NCBI GenBank assembly: GCA_035652095.1
Contig: DASREM010000056.1
Span: 124,001-188,000, forward strand
Length of the DNA stretch: 64,000 nt
Source of the DNA: DASREM01 sp035652095
GTDB taxonomy: Bacteria > Acidobacteriota > Terriglobia > Terriglobales > Acidobacteriaceae
Direction: 5' to 3'
Translations under genes and position numbers: made by a program
In this document: one piece after another, positions 50,625 to 60,009 of the stretch
How positions within the stretch are numbered: position 1 is the first letter of the stretch
Layout of the letters: the number at the start of each line of letters is the position of its first letter
The notes under the pieces: model-generated
Told to the model about the DNA's origin: nothing
The model's database searches: none
The model's input: only the letters and a program-made list of their open reading frames with translations

Positions 50625-52370
50625 ATGAAACGACTGGCGTTGTTCCTGTGGCTAACGTTCGGGATGGTCAATTCTCAGGCCCAGAAATGGACGGATTTGT
50701 CTGCCTTCCATGTCGAGAAGGATGTTTCTGTCCCAATGCGAGATGGAACCCCGCTTCGAGCCGACCTCATCTTACCCGTGGGGACGGGAAAATTTCCGGT
50801 GCTGGTCTATCGCACACCCTATGGCAAGGAGTTCGCACTCCAGGATTACACCACTTTTCGCCATGCCGCCGAGCGCGGCTACGCAGTCGTTGTGCAGGAT
50901 GTGCGTGGACGCTACGCATCGGCAGGAGAGTTTCGTCCCTACGAGAACGAGGGCAGAGATGGGTATGACACCATCGAGTGGGCCGCCCGGCAGTCCTGGG
51001 CCAACGGGAACATTGGGACCTTCGGATTGTCCTATCCCGGGGCAGTGCAGTGGCTAGCCGCGGTGGAGAACCCGCCTCATCTCAAAGCCATGGTTCCGGC
51101 GATGACGTTTTCCACTTATCAGAACTTTTTTTTCGCCGGCGGTACCTGGGACATGTCCTGGATTGAGTGGATATGGGACAACATCGCGCCCGACATTCGC
51201 GTGAAGAAAAATCTTCCCGGTCCGAAGACCTCCGCCGAGGCGGAAGCGGCCTGGACAAATGATGGACTGAAGATGGAATCCGAGTTGCCGCTGCGAGAAT
51301 TAAAGGAACTCAAGGGAATTGCGCCTTTCTACTACGATTGGCTCACTCACCCCCTGGAAGACCCCTGGTGGCAGTGGTCTGAACTCCGCAATAAATATGG
51401 CAGAACCTCTGCGGCCGTGTTGAATCTCTCGGCCTGGTACGACGACAACTACGGGCCGGAAGGTGCGACCACGAATTTTGCCGGCCTGCTGAACTCGCGC
51501 CCGGCAGGAAAAGCGAATTCGCATCTGCTGCTTGGCCCTTGGGTGCACGGGGTAGATTCGACCGCGAAGACGAAGGCTGGGGAACGTGAGTTTGGATCAG
51601 CCGCCGCGATCGACTACGACGAAGTAGTTTTGCGCTGGATGGACCATTACCTGAAAGGTTTGGACAACGGCGTGGAGCGCGAAGCCCCCGTCCGCTATTT
51701 CGTGATGGGAGACAATGTCTGGAGAACTTCCGGAATTTGGCCCCCGGCAGCGAAACGGACTTCGTACTATCTGGCGCAAGCGGGTGAGCAGGGACTGACA
51801 ACGCAAGCTCCGCGGGAGAGCAATCGAAAGCATTCGTTTGTGTCCGACCCTTCGCAGCCCGTAGTGAACCCATTCAGTTCTTCAGGCGCGCATGACTACC
51901 GTGAGATGGTGAAGCGAAGCGACGTTCTGACGTTTGATTCTGCCCCGCTTGATCGCGATACGGAAGTGACAGGACCCATCCAGGCGGTGATGTATGTTTC
52001 CTGCGGTTGTCGCGACCTCGATCTCTGGGTCCGGTTGCTGGACGTATCGCCCGATGGCACCGCCTTCAACCTGATGAGCCCGGGACTGGACGTGCTGCGC
52101 GCCAGCTACCGCGATCCGAACAAGGGGCGGCAACTGCTCGAGGCAAACCAGATCTATGAGTTGCACCTCGACCACCTGATTACCAGCAACGTGTTCCAGA
52201 AAGGACACCGGCTGCGAGTGCAAATTTCGGGTTCATTCTTTCCCAATTTCTCGCGCAACCTGCAATCAGGGGAGCTCGAGACAACGTCAGCAAAGGCCAG
52301 TAGAGCGACAGTTTCCATTTATTCCGATCGCCAGCATGCGTCGCACTTAGAACTGCCGATCGTGCAGTGA
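50625..52370 (+). CDS. Exported CocE/NonD-family hydrolase
   Basis: A 581-aa serine hydrolase of the X-Pro dipeptidyl-peptidase/cocaine-esterase (S15) family. The ATG 50625 gives a signal peptide (KRLALFLWLTFGMVNSQA). Alpha/beta-hydrolase core: VSVPMRDGTPLRADLILP, QDVRGRYAS, then the nucleophile elbow GLSYPG with Ser136. The acid is probably in LSAWYDDNYGPE and the His in LLGPWVHG, as in the family. The C-terminal jelly-roll domain (about 350-581) is recognisable in VTGPIQAVMYVS, DLDLWVRLLDV and KGHRLRVQISGSFFPNF. It likely cleaves acyl esters or amides, or peptide bonds after proline, outside the cytoplasm. It ends 66 bp before the next same-strand gene. Confidence 0.93.
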   Translation: MKRLALFLWLTFGMVNSQAQKWTDLSAFHVEKDVSVPMRDGTPLRADLILPVGTGKFPVLVYRTPYGKEFALQDYTTFRHAAERGYAVVVQDVRGRYASAGEFRPYENEGRDGYDTIEWAARQSWANGNIGTFGLSYPGAVQWLAAVENPPHLKAMVPAMTFSTYQNFFFAGGTWDMSWIEWIWDNIAPDIRVKKNLPGPKTSAEAEAAWTNDGLKMESELPLRELKELKGIAPFYYDWLTHPLEDPWWQWSELRNKYGRTSAAVLNLSAWYDDNYGPEGATTNFAGLLNSRPAGKANSHLLLGPWVHGVDSTAKTKAGEREFGSAAAIDYDEVVLRWMDHYLKGLDNGVEREAPVRYFVMGDNVWRTSGIWPPAAKRTSYYLAQAGEQGLTTQAPRESNRKHSFVSDPSQPVVNPFSSSGAHDYREMVKRSDVLTFDSAPLDRDTEVTGPIQAVMYVSCGCRDLDLWVRLLDVSPDGTAFNLMSPGLDVLRASYRDPNKGRQLLEANQIYELHLDHLITSNVFQKGHRLRVQISGSFFPNFSRNLQSGELETTSAKASRATVSIYSDRQHASHLELPIVQ

Positions 52371-52436
52371 AGAGATCGTGTCCAGATAAAAACGGGCTCG
52401 GATATAATCTCGCGATTCAGAAAGTGCGAGGGCCTC

Positions 52437-54986
52437 TTGTCCACTGCGCATCGCTTCATTCTTTCAATAATTGTCTGCTGTCTGGCACTTCCAGCTTTTA
52501 CTCAACAGCGCGAACCGGTGCTCAAGCAGATTGATCTGCCTCACCCGTACTACTTTCGCGAGATGTATCTGCCGCAGTTAACGAGCGGTCCAAGTGCGGT
52601 CGCATGGACTCCGGACTCACGCTCCGTGGTTTATTCCATGGCGGGCTCGCTCTGGCGTCAAGGAATTCGCGACAGCACTGCGGAACAACTGACTTGGGGC
52701 GAGGGTTATGACTATCAGCCCGACTGCTCTCACGATGGGCACTGGGTTGTATATGCTTCCTATCTCAAAGATGCGGTGGAACTCTGGGCCTTGAACATGC
52801 ACACCCGGCAAACCCGCCAGCTCACAGCCAACGGGGCAGTGAATCTGGAGCCGAGGTTCTCGCCCGACGGGAAGCGCCTTGCGTTCGTCTCAAGCTCATA
52901 CAAAGGGCATTTTCATATCTTTACGGCAGACTTTGACAATGGGGAACTGTCCCATGTCGAACGCCTGACCGGCGAGACTCGCAGCACCCTTCCGCGCTAC
53001 TACTACAGTGCCTTCGATCACGAGATCAGCCCAGCCTGGTCGCCGGACGGATCGGAGATTGTCTACGTTTCGAACCGTGGGCACATTTACGGCACCGGGG
53101 GTTTCTGGCGGATGAAGGCGGCGTCCGGAGCATTTCCCCGCGAGATCCATTACGAAGAGACGGCATGGAAGGCGCGCCCGGAATTCTCGCCCGATGGCAA
53201 GCGCCTGGTCTACGCTTCCTACCTGGGGCAGGCGTGGCACCAACTCTGGATCATGCCTTCCGAAGGGGGCTCCTCCTTTCCGCTTTCCTACGGGAGTTTT
53301 GACAACATCAACCCGCGTTGGTCTCCCGACGGCAAGAGCATCGCTTTCATCTCCAACCGCCGCGGGAATACATCGTTATGGGTTCAGGAAGTCTTGAGCG
53401 GTGGTCAGAAAGAGATTCAGGCGAGGGAGCGGAAATACCTCAAGCCTGCAGGTCATTTGCAGGTGCATGTCCTGGACAAGGCCGGACGCGAAACTACCGC
53501 ACGGATTTTTATCACCGGCTCCGATGGGCGCAGCTATGCACCGGACGATGCCTGGATCCACGCCGACGACAACTTCGTTCACTCGGAGCGGCCGTTCGAG
53601 GCGCATTACTTCCACACCGCGGGTGTGGCGCAGGTCGCGGTTCCAGTCGGCACCAGCACCGTTGAGGTCATGAAAGGCTTTGATAACAAATTTGAAGTGA
53701 GGAGGGTTACGGTCGCCGAAGGCAAGACCGCAGACGTGACGATTCGGCTTCAGCCGCTGGACCTACCCCAGAGTCCGAAGTCGAAATGGGTAAGCGGCGA
53801 CGTGCACGTGCACATGAATTATGGTGGCGCGTATCGCAATACGCCGGAGCACCTGCTGTCGCAGGCGGCGGCGGAGAACCTTTCGATCGTCGAAGATCTT
53901 GTGGTGAACAAGGAGCAGCGAGTTCCGGACATCGCCTACTTCAGCACCCGCCAAGACCCGGCTTCAACCGCTGCAAATGTTCTGCTACACGGGCAGGAAT
54001 TTCACACCAGCTACTGGGGCCATTTGGGACTTTTGAATCTGACCGAGCACTTCATCATCCCCGATTACGCTGGATATCCGGGGACCGCCGCGGCAAGTTT
54101 GTTTCCGCCGAATGCGGTGGTTGCGGACATGGCGCATGAACAGCAGGCCTTGGTTGGATATGTGCATCCCTATGATCCAATTCCGCCTGATCCCGACAAA
54201 GATGAATCCCTTACCCACGAATTGCCCGTAGACGTTGCGTTAGGCAAAGTGGACTACATCGAAGTGATGGGATTCAGCGATCCGAAGGGGACGGCCACGG
54301 TCTGGTACCGGCTGCTCAATTGTGGCTTCCGCTTGCCCACCGCGGGCGGGACCGACGCCATGGCCAACTTCGCCTCGCTGCGCGGGCCCGTGGGACTGAA
54401 CCGCGTCTATGCGCAAGTTCCAGCCGGGAAGCTTGACGTGCATCCCTGGCTCGATTCCATCAAGCACGGGAAAACTTTCGCTACCAATGGACCGTTGCTG
54501 GGGTTCAGCTTAGGGGAGCGCGAGTTGGGCGACGAACTCAAACTTCCTGCCGGAGAAAACAAGGTCCACTTCAAAGCATGGCTCCGTTCGTTTGTGCCCG
54601 TGGATCATCTTCAGGTGATCTGTGACGGGAAAGTTGCCCAGGACTTAAAGACCAGTCCGGATTACGAGGCGGCGGACGCGGAAGGCGTTCTGACCATCTC
54701 GCACAGTGGCTGGTGCCTGCTTCGGGCGTTCAGCGATAAGGCAGAACACCCAATCCTCGATGCGTATCCCTACGCGACGACCAGCCCGGTCTACATAACG
54801 GTCGCAGGTTCTAAAACGCAATCGGCGGAAGACGTAGCCTACTTCGTGAAATGGATTGATCGCATGACCGAGTCTGTCAAAACCAACAAAGACTGGAACA
54901 CTGAGGCAGAGAAGAAAGCCGTACTCGATCTGCTCGCCTACGCGCGCAAGGTTTACGAAAACATGGCAGGAGCCGGGACGAACTAG
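52437..54986 (+). CDS. Exported TolB-like propeller fused to CehA/McbA-type metallohydrolase
   Basis: An 849-aa protein. The TTG start has GAGGG 4 bases upstream; signal peptide HRFILSIIVCCLALPAFTQ. Residues about 45-330 carry PD40/TolB blades (AVAWTPDSRSVVYSM, PRFSPDGKRLAFVSS, PAWSPDGSEIVYVS, RWSPDGKSIAFIS). A beta-sandwich linker (about 335-440) leads into a PHP/CehA-like metallohydrolase (about 445-740): GDVHVHMNYGG, LLHGQEFHTSYWGHLGLL, GYVHPYD and AGGTDAMANF. The C-terminus is helical. CehA-type enzymes hydrolyse phosphoester or carbamate-like bonds. TATAAT at 52403-52408, 28 bases before the start, may be the -10. The final TAG overlaps the stop codon of the convergent ada gene. Confidence 0.88.
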   Translation: MSTAHRFILSIIVCCLALPAFTQQREPVLKQIDLPHPYYFREMYLPQLTSGPSAVAWTPDSRSVVYSMAGSLWRQGIRDSTAEQLTWGEGYDYQPDCSHDGHWVVYASYLKDAVELWALNMHTRQTRQLTANGAVNLEPRFSPDGKRLAFVSSSYKGHFHIFTADFDNGELSHVERLTGETRSTLPRYYYSAFDHEISPAWSPDGSEIVYVSNRGHIYGTGGFWRMKAASGAFPREIHYEETAWKARPEFSPDGKRLVYASYLGQAWHQLWIMPSEGGSSFPLSYGSFDNINPRWSPDGKSIAFISNRRGNTSLWVQEVLSGGQKEIQARERKYLKPAGHLQVHVLDKAGRETTARIFITGSDGRSYAPDDAWIHADDNFVHSERPFEAHYFHTAGVAQVAVPVGTSTVEVMKGFDNKFEVRRVTVAEGKTADVTIRLQPLDLPQSPKSKWVSGDVHVHMNYGGAYRNTPEHLLSQAAAENLSIVEDLVVNKEQRVPDIAYFSTRQDPASTAANVLLHGQEFHTSYWGHLGLLNLTEHFIIPDYAGYPGTAAASLFPPNAVVADMAHEQQALVGYVHPYDPIPPDPDKDESLTHELPVDVALGKVDYIEVMGFSDPKGTATVWYRLLNCGFRLPTAGGTDAMANFASLRGPVGLNRVYAQVPAGKLDVHPWLDSIKHGKTFATNGPLLGFSLGERELGDELKLPAGENKVHFKAWLRSFVPVDHLQVICDGKVAQDLKTSPDYEAADAEGVLTISHSGWCLLRAFSDKAEHPILDAYPYATTSPVYITVAGSKTQSAEDVAYFVKWIDRMTESVKTNKDWNTEAEKKAVLDLLAYARKVYENMAGAGTN

Positions 54987-56086
54987 ACCCCGGCCCGCTG
55001 TTCCTGCTCAAGTTGTAACAGCGTTCTCTTACGTTCGGTTCCCCAGCGGTACCCGCCAAGGTCGCCATTTTCGCGAACCACGCGATGACACGGTATCGCG
55101 ATTGCCACGGGGTTGGTCGCGCAAGCTCGTGCTACAGCCCGGGTTGCAGAGGGCTGGGAAATGCCTTTGGCCACCGCCGCGTAGGAGCGCGTGCTGCCAA
55201 ACGGAATTTTTTGCAGATACGCCCACACCTTGCGTTGAAATGCAGTTGCCTGGATGTCAAGCGGCAGGGATTTGTTCAACCTCTCTCCTCGCATGTGGCT
55301 CAACAGGCGCTTCTTCAACGTCTCCATCTTCTCGTCTTCGCGACGCCGTATGGCAAAAGGAAATTCGTGCCGCAACCCATGTTCGAGTTCATCGTCGGAG
55401 TCGGCAAACTGGATGGCACAGATCCCTTTGTCGGTTGCCGCGAGAAGCATCCGGCCCAGCGGGGAGTCCGTGATTGTGTACCGAATGGGAGCAGCGATCG
55501 CACCACGCCGGTACTTATCCGGCGTCATACCCATCTCCGAGGCGGTCCGTTCGTACAGCCGGCTGCTCGAGCTGTAGCCCGCATCGTACATGGCTCGGGT
55601 GACCGAGTGACCGGCCCGCAAGTTGCTCTTCAGTTGGTTCATGCGGCAGGAATCCGCATAGGCCTTCGGACTGATCCCCAGAACTGCCTTGAAAGTTCGC
55701 TGCAGGTGAAATGGACTCTGGCCGAACTCTGTGCCCAGCCGCTCCAAGGTGACCGGTTCGTCGAGATGCTGCTCAATGTACCGGCAAATGGCCTTCACCA
55801 TCTCCTGTTGAGGATTGCCGCTGAGGGCACGCGGGCGGCAGCGCAGGCAGGCGCGGTAGCCGGCTTTTTCCGCATCATCGACTCGACGAAAAAAGGTGAC
55901 GTTTTCACGCCGCGGCCGACGTGCCGAACAGGATGGCCGGCAATAAACGCCCGTCGACGACACTGCAAAAACAAACTTGCCGTCCTGGCTAGGGTCACGA
56001 TTCACCACTGCTTGCCATTGTTGGTTTTCGTCAAGACGAGGCATCTGAACTGGCTCTGTCGAGTTGAGTATCTCAGCTGTGTTCAT
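54983..56086 (-). CDS. ada: Ada: DNA alkylation repair methyltransferase and AraC-type regulator
   Basis: A 367-aa bifunctional protein starting at the ATG 56084-56086. The N-terminal zinc domain has Cys49 and Cys53 (VYCRPSC) and Cys80 and Cys83 (CLRC), with spacing matching E. coli Ada Cys38/42/69/72; Cys49 would be the methyl-phosphotriester acceptor that switches on DNA binding. An AraC-type helix-turn-helix pair follows at about 100-205 (LERLGTEFGQSPFHLQRTF, MYDAGYSSSSRLYERT). The C-terminal O6-methylguanine methyltransferase (about 210-367) has TAFQRKVWAYLQKIPFGST and PCHRVV with acceptor Cys333. It removes methyl groups from DNA and activates the adaptive response. Divergent from the CBM9-like gene across 73 bp. 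Confidence 0.95.
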   Translation of the reverse strand: MNTAEILNSTEPVQMPRLDENQQWQAVVNRDPSQDGKFVFAVSSTGVYCRPSCSARRPRRENVTFFRRVDDAEKAGYRACLRCRPRALSGNPQQEMVKAICRYIEQHLDEPVTLERLGTEFGQSPFHLQRTFKAVLGISPKAYADSCRMNQLKSNLRAGHSVTRAMYDAGYSSSSRLYERTASEMGMTPDKYRRGAIAAPIRYTITDSPLGRMLLAATDKGICAIQFADSDDELEHGLRHEFPFAIRRREDEKMETLKKRLLSHMRGERLNKSLPLDIQATAFQRKVWAYLQKIPFGSTRSYAAVAKGISQPSATRAVARACATNPVAIAIPCHRVVRENGDLGGYRWGTERKRTLLQLEQEQRAGV

Positions 56087-56159
56087 AATGAGCAAAGCCT
56101 ATGCGGAGTGGTTTCAGTGGGACATCCGGATCTTGCGGTCAAACCACTTTTCCGGCACT

Positions 56160-56894
56160 ATGCTTGGCACGGTGCGGCAAATACATAATCTGCCGGCAAT
56201 TGTTATCCTTGCGTCTTCAGTAATGATGAGCCAGACGGCGCCAAAGTCGCAGTGCAAGGCCGCGGCCGAGGCGGTCGCAACCCATATTGGCCATCCACTT
56301 GCCCTGAATGCTGCCCATCCGGATCCCGAATGGAAGCAAGCACAACCGATCTCGTTCTGTTCAGACTGGCAAGGCAAGAATCCCGACCCCGCGCGCGCGA
56401 CCACCGTCAGGCTGTTGTGGAATGCACAAACTCTCTACCTCCGTTTTGAATGTCGGTATCGGGAGATTTTTATCTTTGACGATTCCGATCCGAACGGACG
56501 CCGTGATCACTTGTGGGAGCGCGATGTGGCCGAAATGTTTCTGCAGGAAGATCCATCGCAACCCCACGACTACAAGGAATTCGAAATCAGTCCGAATGGC
56601 ATGTGGATTGACTTGGACATTTCTCGCAATGGGTTGGCGGACCTGAAAAGCGGCCTGCAGCGATCTGTGTCGTTGGACAAAGCTTCGAAGCTCTGGGCCG
56701 CTGAACTCGCCATTCCTCTAAAATCGCTAAGCTCGAAGTTCGATCCCGCCCGCGAATGGAGAGTGAATTTCTTCCGCGTAGAGGGAAGTCAGGAGCCAAG
56801 GAATTACTTTGCCTGGCGGCCTACGCATTCGCCGCAGCCCAATTTTCATGTGCCTGAAGCCTTCGGGGTGCTCCGGTTCAGTGGCCAACCCTGA
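56160..56894 (+). CDS. Exported carbohydrate-binding-module-9-like protein
   Basis: A 244-aa protein; ATG 56160 gives a weak signal peptide (IHNLPAIVILASSVMMSQTA). Residues about 60-240 form a CBM9/DOMON-like beta-sandwich: TTVRLLWNAQTLYLRFECRY, FDDSDPNGRRDHLWERDVAE, FLQEDPSQPHDYKEFEISPN, WAAELAIPLKSL and EWRVNFFRVEG. This pattern, with Trp/Tyr-rich strands, is typical of carbohydrate-binding family-9-like proteins in acidobacteria. No catalytic domain is attached. Sugar binding is inferred from family only. Several in-frame starts exist (56064, 56223), so the N-terminus is uncertain. Divergent from ada; 69 bp ahead of the next small exported gene. Confidence 0.8.
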   Translation: MLGTVRQIHNLPAIVILASSVMMSQTAPKSQCKAAAEAVATHIGHPLALNAAHPDPEWKQAQPISFCSDWQGKNPDPARATTVRLLWNAQTLYLRFECRYREIFIFDDSDPNGRRDHLWERDVAEMFLQEDPSQPHDYKEFEISPNGMWIDLDISRNGLADLKSGLQRSVSLDKASKLWAAELAIPLKSLSSKFDPAREWRVNFFRVEGSQEPRNYFAWRPTHSPQPNFHVPEAFGVLRFSGQP

Positions 56895-56963
56895 GTCATT
56901 GCCGATGACCTGCGCGAAGCGTAATCTGGTCTGCACTTCAAACTTAAATTTTGGGAGGTCATG

Positions 56964-57464
56964 ATGCATCTCAGCCGCCGTCTGCCGGTTGTGTTCGTCC
57001 TGCTCTGCAGCGCGATTGCCTACGCGCAATCCAAGCCAGGAGTCCTGGCTGCCGATGAAGTGAAACGGGTGACCCCGTCCAGCTATTTTTTTGCCGGGCA
57101 ATCTGCGCCGGTGCAGATACGGAATTCCTCCGGATTCCGCACCGCGGACAACAAGCTGGTCCTGGTGGGTCTCGTGGATACTTCCGGATACGCGGCCGAT
57201 GTCCAGCAGAAGTATCAGGGATTTTTTATCACTGAGGTCAAGCTGAAGGTCGGAGATGCCGACATCGCTCCCGGACAGTACGGGTTCGGATTCTCGAAAG
57301 ACGGAAAGTTCATGGTCCTAGATGCTGGAGCGAATGAAGTAGCTTCGATCTCGTCGAATAGAGACGATAAGCTGGCACGGCCCGTTCCCTTGAAGATGAT
57401 GGCGGACGGCGATCTCTACAAGCTCTATGCCGGCAGGAATTGGGTGACCGTCAAGCCGCAATGA
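56964..57464 (+). CDS. Small exported protein of unknown function
   Basis: A 166-aa protein. Adjacent ATGs occur at 56961 and 56964; GGAGG is 5 bases before the second, which is preferred. Signal peptide HLSRRLPVVFVLLCSAIAYA. The mature part is a beta-rich single domain (VKRVTPSSYFFAGQSAPVQI, NKLVLVGLVDTSGYAADVQQ, EVKLKVGDADIAPGQYGFGF, FMVLDAGANEVASI). The GQYGFGF segment resembles strands of DUF2911-like exported proteins, but I cannot confirm the family. No catalytic motif. It lies downstream of the CBM9-like gene on the same strand; its stop is 1 bp from that of the convergent zinc-ribbon gene. Confidence 0.75.
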   Translation: MHLSRRLPVVFVLLCSAIAYAQSKPGVLAADEVKRVTPSSYFFAGQSAPVQIRNSSGFRTADNKLVLVGLVDTSGYAADVQQKYQGFFITEVKLKVGDADIAPGQYGFGFSKDGKFMVLDAGANEVASISSNRDDKLARPVPLKMMADGDLYKLYAGRNWVTVKPQ

Positions 57465-57465
57465 A

Positions 57466-58092
57466 TCAGTGCGTCAGCGGTTGAAACGGGCCCAGCACCA
57501 ATGAGATTCCCGCGCGCTTCCTAAGCTCGCTGAGCAGGGCTTGGGCTGCGTTCTGGTACGTTTTTGTGGGATCGGAAGCGTCTGCCCATACCGCTTCGTA
57601 AACAACCTGGGTCGCCTCCTGCAGGTCCATATGCAGCGCGGCCTCCATGACATCGGCGCGCTCTTGCAACCGGTCAAAACAGGCTTGGCAAATTGAGGCA
57701 GGCGCGCTCTGCGAGGCGTGGTTCTCTCCGAGCACGCAGGAAGAGTTCACGCCCGGGTCGACCTGCATCGGCGAACTAAGCAGCTGCGACTTGAACTCGC
57801 GCAGAAATTTCTCGCGCTCCGCTTCCAGCGTATCCGGATCCGGCATATTTTCCGGAGGCGCTACCCTCACCGATTCTGCAGCCGCGGTCGGCGAAACCCG
57901 CTCCCCTCCCTTGCATATGGGGCAGCATTTCATACTGGCGGGATAATAGGTCTTGCACTTGGCGCACGGCAGCCCGTATCCGGTCGGCGATTTCCGGGGC
58001 ACAACGCCCGACTCCTGGGACTGCGGTTCGGAAGCAGGCTCGTTCGCCGGTTCCTTGGATCGCGCTGTCTGGGTACCAGTTGTCGAGGTCAT
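57466..58092 (-). CDS. Cytoplasmic zinc-ribbon protein of unknown function
   Basis: A 208-aa protein; the ATG at 58090-58092 follows GGAGG at 7-base spacing. A Ser/Glu/Pro-rich N-terminus is followed by a Cys4 knuckle (CAKCKTYYPASMKCCPIC, about residues 43-60) of rubredoxin or zinc-ribbon type. A helical region (PDTLEAEREKFLREFKSQL) comes next, then a second Cys pair (ICQACFDRLQERADV) and a helical C-terminus (ALHMDLQEATQVVYEAVWAD). No signal peptide. It may bind nucleic acid or a protein partner; function unknown. It is downstream of the TPR gene (180 bp gap) on the same strand. Confidence 0.78.
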   Translation of the reverse strand: MTSTTGTQTARSKEPANEPASEPQSQESGVVPRKSPTGYGLPCAKCKTYYPASMKCCPICKGGERVSPTAAAESVRVAPPENMPDPDTLEAEREKFLREFKSQLLSSPMQVDPGVNSSCVLGENHASQSAPASICQACFDRLQERADVMEAALHMDLQEATQVVYEAVWADASDPTKTYQNAAQALLSELRKRAGISLVLGPFQPLTH

Positions 58093-58271
58093 CAGAATTC
58101 CTCCGGATTCCATCGCCTTTCGCCGGTAACTTCTATCCTAGGCTCACCGCTGCACCGCTCCGAGAGCACCCCAGTGCAACGTGTCCCCGTCCATCCGTAC
58201 ATGCAGTTCAGTCGCCACGTCAGTTACCGGAAAATCAGCCACATGCGATGGCCATCGTTCTAGTTTTGTGA

Positions 58272-59768
58272 CTACTTTGCCGGGTTCATTTCAAAATGAG
58301 ACGGCAAAGATAACTCGCTCGTGCTGCTGGATCGAATCAGCCGGATCAACTCTTCTTTGCGCTCGCGGTAGAGACTCTGACCGGGATCCATTTGCGCTGC
58401 CAGGTCCAGTTCTTTGAGTGCCTCGGAGTTCCGGCCCATGCTCATCAGACATCCGGCGAGGTAATAGTGGTTGTTTGCGGTCGGTTCCAGGCGGACCGCT
58501 TCACGAAACTCCAGTGCGGCGTCATCAAAGCTTTGTGCCTGAAACAAAGCTGTTGCAAGGTAATGATGACTGAGGGCCGAATCGGGTCCCAGGGCTACCG
58601 CAATCCGTAGCTCGCGGACTGCTTCAGTGCTGGATTTCGATAACAGCAGCGCTTGTCCGAGGACCCGGTGAGCGGAGGCGTTCGTTGGATTCGCAACAAT
58701 GGCCAGCTTCAACTCGGGGATCGCGTGCTCATAGTCGTGTTTCGCCATAAACGCCATGGCCAGCACGTGGTGTCCGAGTTTTGAGTCGGGATGGATCCGG
58801 TATAGCTCACGCAATTCATTGATAGTCGCAGCGACGTCGCCCTGGTCCCAATAGGTGTTTCCTAGGTTATAGCGCGCAGTCGCTTCCAGGGGAGCGATTC
58901 TCTTGGCAGCCTGATATTCACCGATGGCGTGCTCGTAGTCACCCAGATCGTGGAAGATCATCCCCAGATTGTTATGAGGTTCCCAGGAAGTCGGATCGCG
59001 CCGGATCGCTTCGCGGTATGCGGCCATCGCGCCGGATGTATTTCCCATCTGCCGCAGCGTGATCCCCATGTCGTAATAGGTTTCGGCACTTTCCGGTTCC
59101 ATGGCCAGAGATTTCTGGAACGCGTGCAAGGCGGCTTTATAGGCTTCATTGAGCGAGTGCCCAAGTCCGAGGTAGCGGTACGCTTCCGCGTTTCCAGGGT
59201 TCATGCTCAGGGCCGTACGAGCCTCCGCAATCGCGCTGTCGCCATCGTCATAGCGGTAGAAAACATAAGCGAGACGCGCGTGCGTCTCAGGAAATTCCGG
59301 CATCAATTCTTTCGCCGTGCTGTACTCGTCGAAGGCGCTGTCAATATCGCCCTGTTTCGTTCGCAGGAAGCCCATCGCGAAGTGGAGCGCCGCGCTCGTC
59401 GGTCTCGTTGACACGAGGTCGTGCAACTTCGGTTCAGCAAGGTCGAATTGCTGGCTCCGCAGCAGTTGATTCACCTCACTCGTCTTGGTGGAACAGGGAT
59501 CAAAATTGAGTGCCGCAGGGGCCTCGGCAACGGCTGCAATCAGTTCGGCCGTAGCCCCGGCTTGGCGCAAGGCATGGTTGGTTTCCACGGACTGATCGAT
59601 GTTGGTCTCCGCGTTCCTGACTACTTTGGCCAGCCGATGACTTGACACCCCGGCGCCCAGCCAGGCGATGATTTCGGTGCACGCGATTGGACTCGCCTGG
59701 CTTATTGGGCATAGGGCGACAAGAATTAACAATAAAGAGACAATGAGTGAGAGGGCCCGGATCCGCAC
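58272..59768 (-). CDS. Exported TPR-repeat protein
   Basis: A 498-aa protein. The GTG start has AAGGAG 5 bases upstream. Signal peptide RALSLIVSLLLILVALCPISQA. After a short helical lead with Cys residues (IACTEIIAWLGAGVSSHRLA), about ten tandem TPRs run from residue 110 to 465: ALHFAMGFLRTKQGDIDSAF, AYRYLGLGHSLNEAYKAALH, TYYDMGITLRQMGNTSGAMA, PHNNLGMIFHDLGDYEHAIG, ARYNLGNTYWDQGDVAATIN and SHHYLATALFQAQSFDDAAL, each 34 residues. Such arrays scaffold protein complexes in the periplasm. No enzyme domain. It is transcribed toward the zinc-ribbon protein gene, possibly as one unit. Confidence 0.9.
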   Translation of the reverse strand: MRIRALSLIVSLLLILVALCPISQASPIACTEIIAWLGAGVSSHRLAKVVRNAETNIDQSVETNHALRQAGATAELIAAVAEAPAALNFDPCSTKTSEVNQLLRSQQFDLAEPKLHDLVSTRPTSAALHFAMGFLRTKQGDIDSAFDEYSTAKELMPEFPETHARLAYVFYRYDDGDSAIAEARTALSMNPGNAEAYRYLGLGHSLNEAYKAALHAFQKSLAMEPESAETYYDMGITLRQMGNTSGAMAAYREAIRRDPTSWEPHNNLGMIFHDLGDYEHAIGEYQAAKRIAPLEATARYNLGNTYWDQGDVAATINELRELYRIHPDSKLGHHVLAMAFMAKHDYEHAIPELKLAIVANPTNASAHRVLGQALLLSKSSTEAVRELRIAVALGPDSALSHHYLATALFQAQSFDDAALEFREAVRLEPTANNHYYLAGCLMSMGRNSEALKELDLAAQMDPGQSLYRERKEELIRLIRSSSTSELSLPSHFEMNPAK

Positions 59769-60009
59769 AGAAACTCCTTATCAAACGCGGTCAGAATGAG
59801 CGCTGCTTGTTCTCAACCTTAACGCGCACTGGTAATCGGCAATAGCTCACGAAGGTAACTGAAGATAAGTGGTTTATATTCAGTCAGATGTAGGCGTTGT
59901 CGATGCGTTCTTTTTCGTCGTTAATAGAGTCTTTCGGAGTTGACGCATCGGATCAGCCTCCGGTACCTTGAATAATGTGCCGGTTTGCCCGGCAGTGGGG
60001 AGGATTTGA

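Noticed and set aside
55085..56188. 367-codon + frame opposite ada
   Set aside because: Pure shadow: ada on the minus strand has all four zinc Cys and the PCHRV active site; the + frame has no domain.
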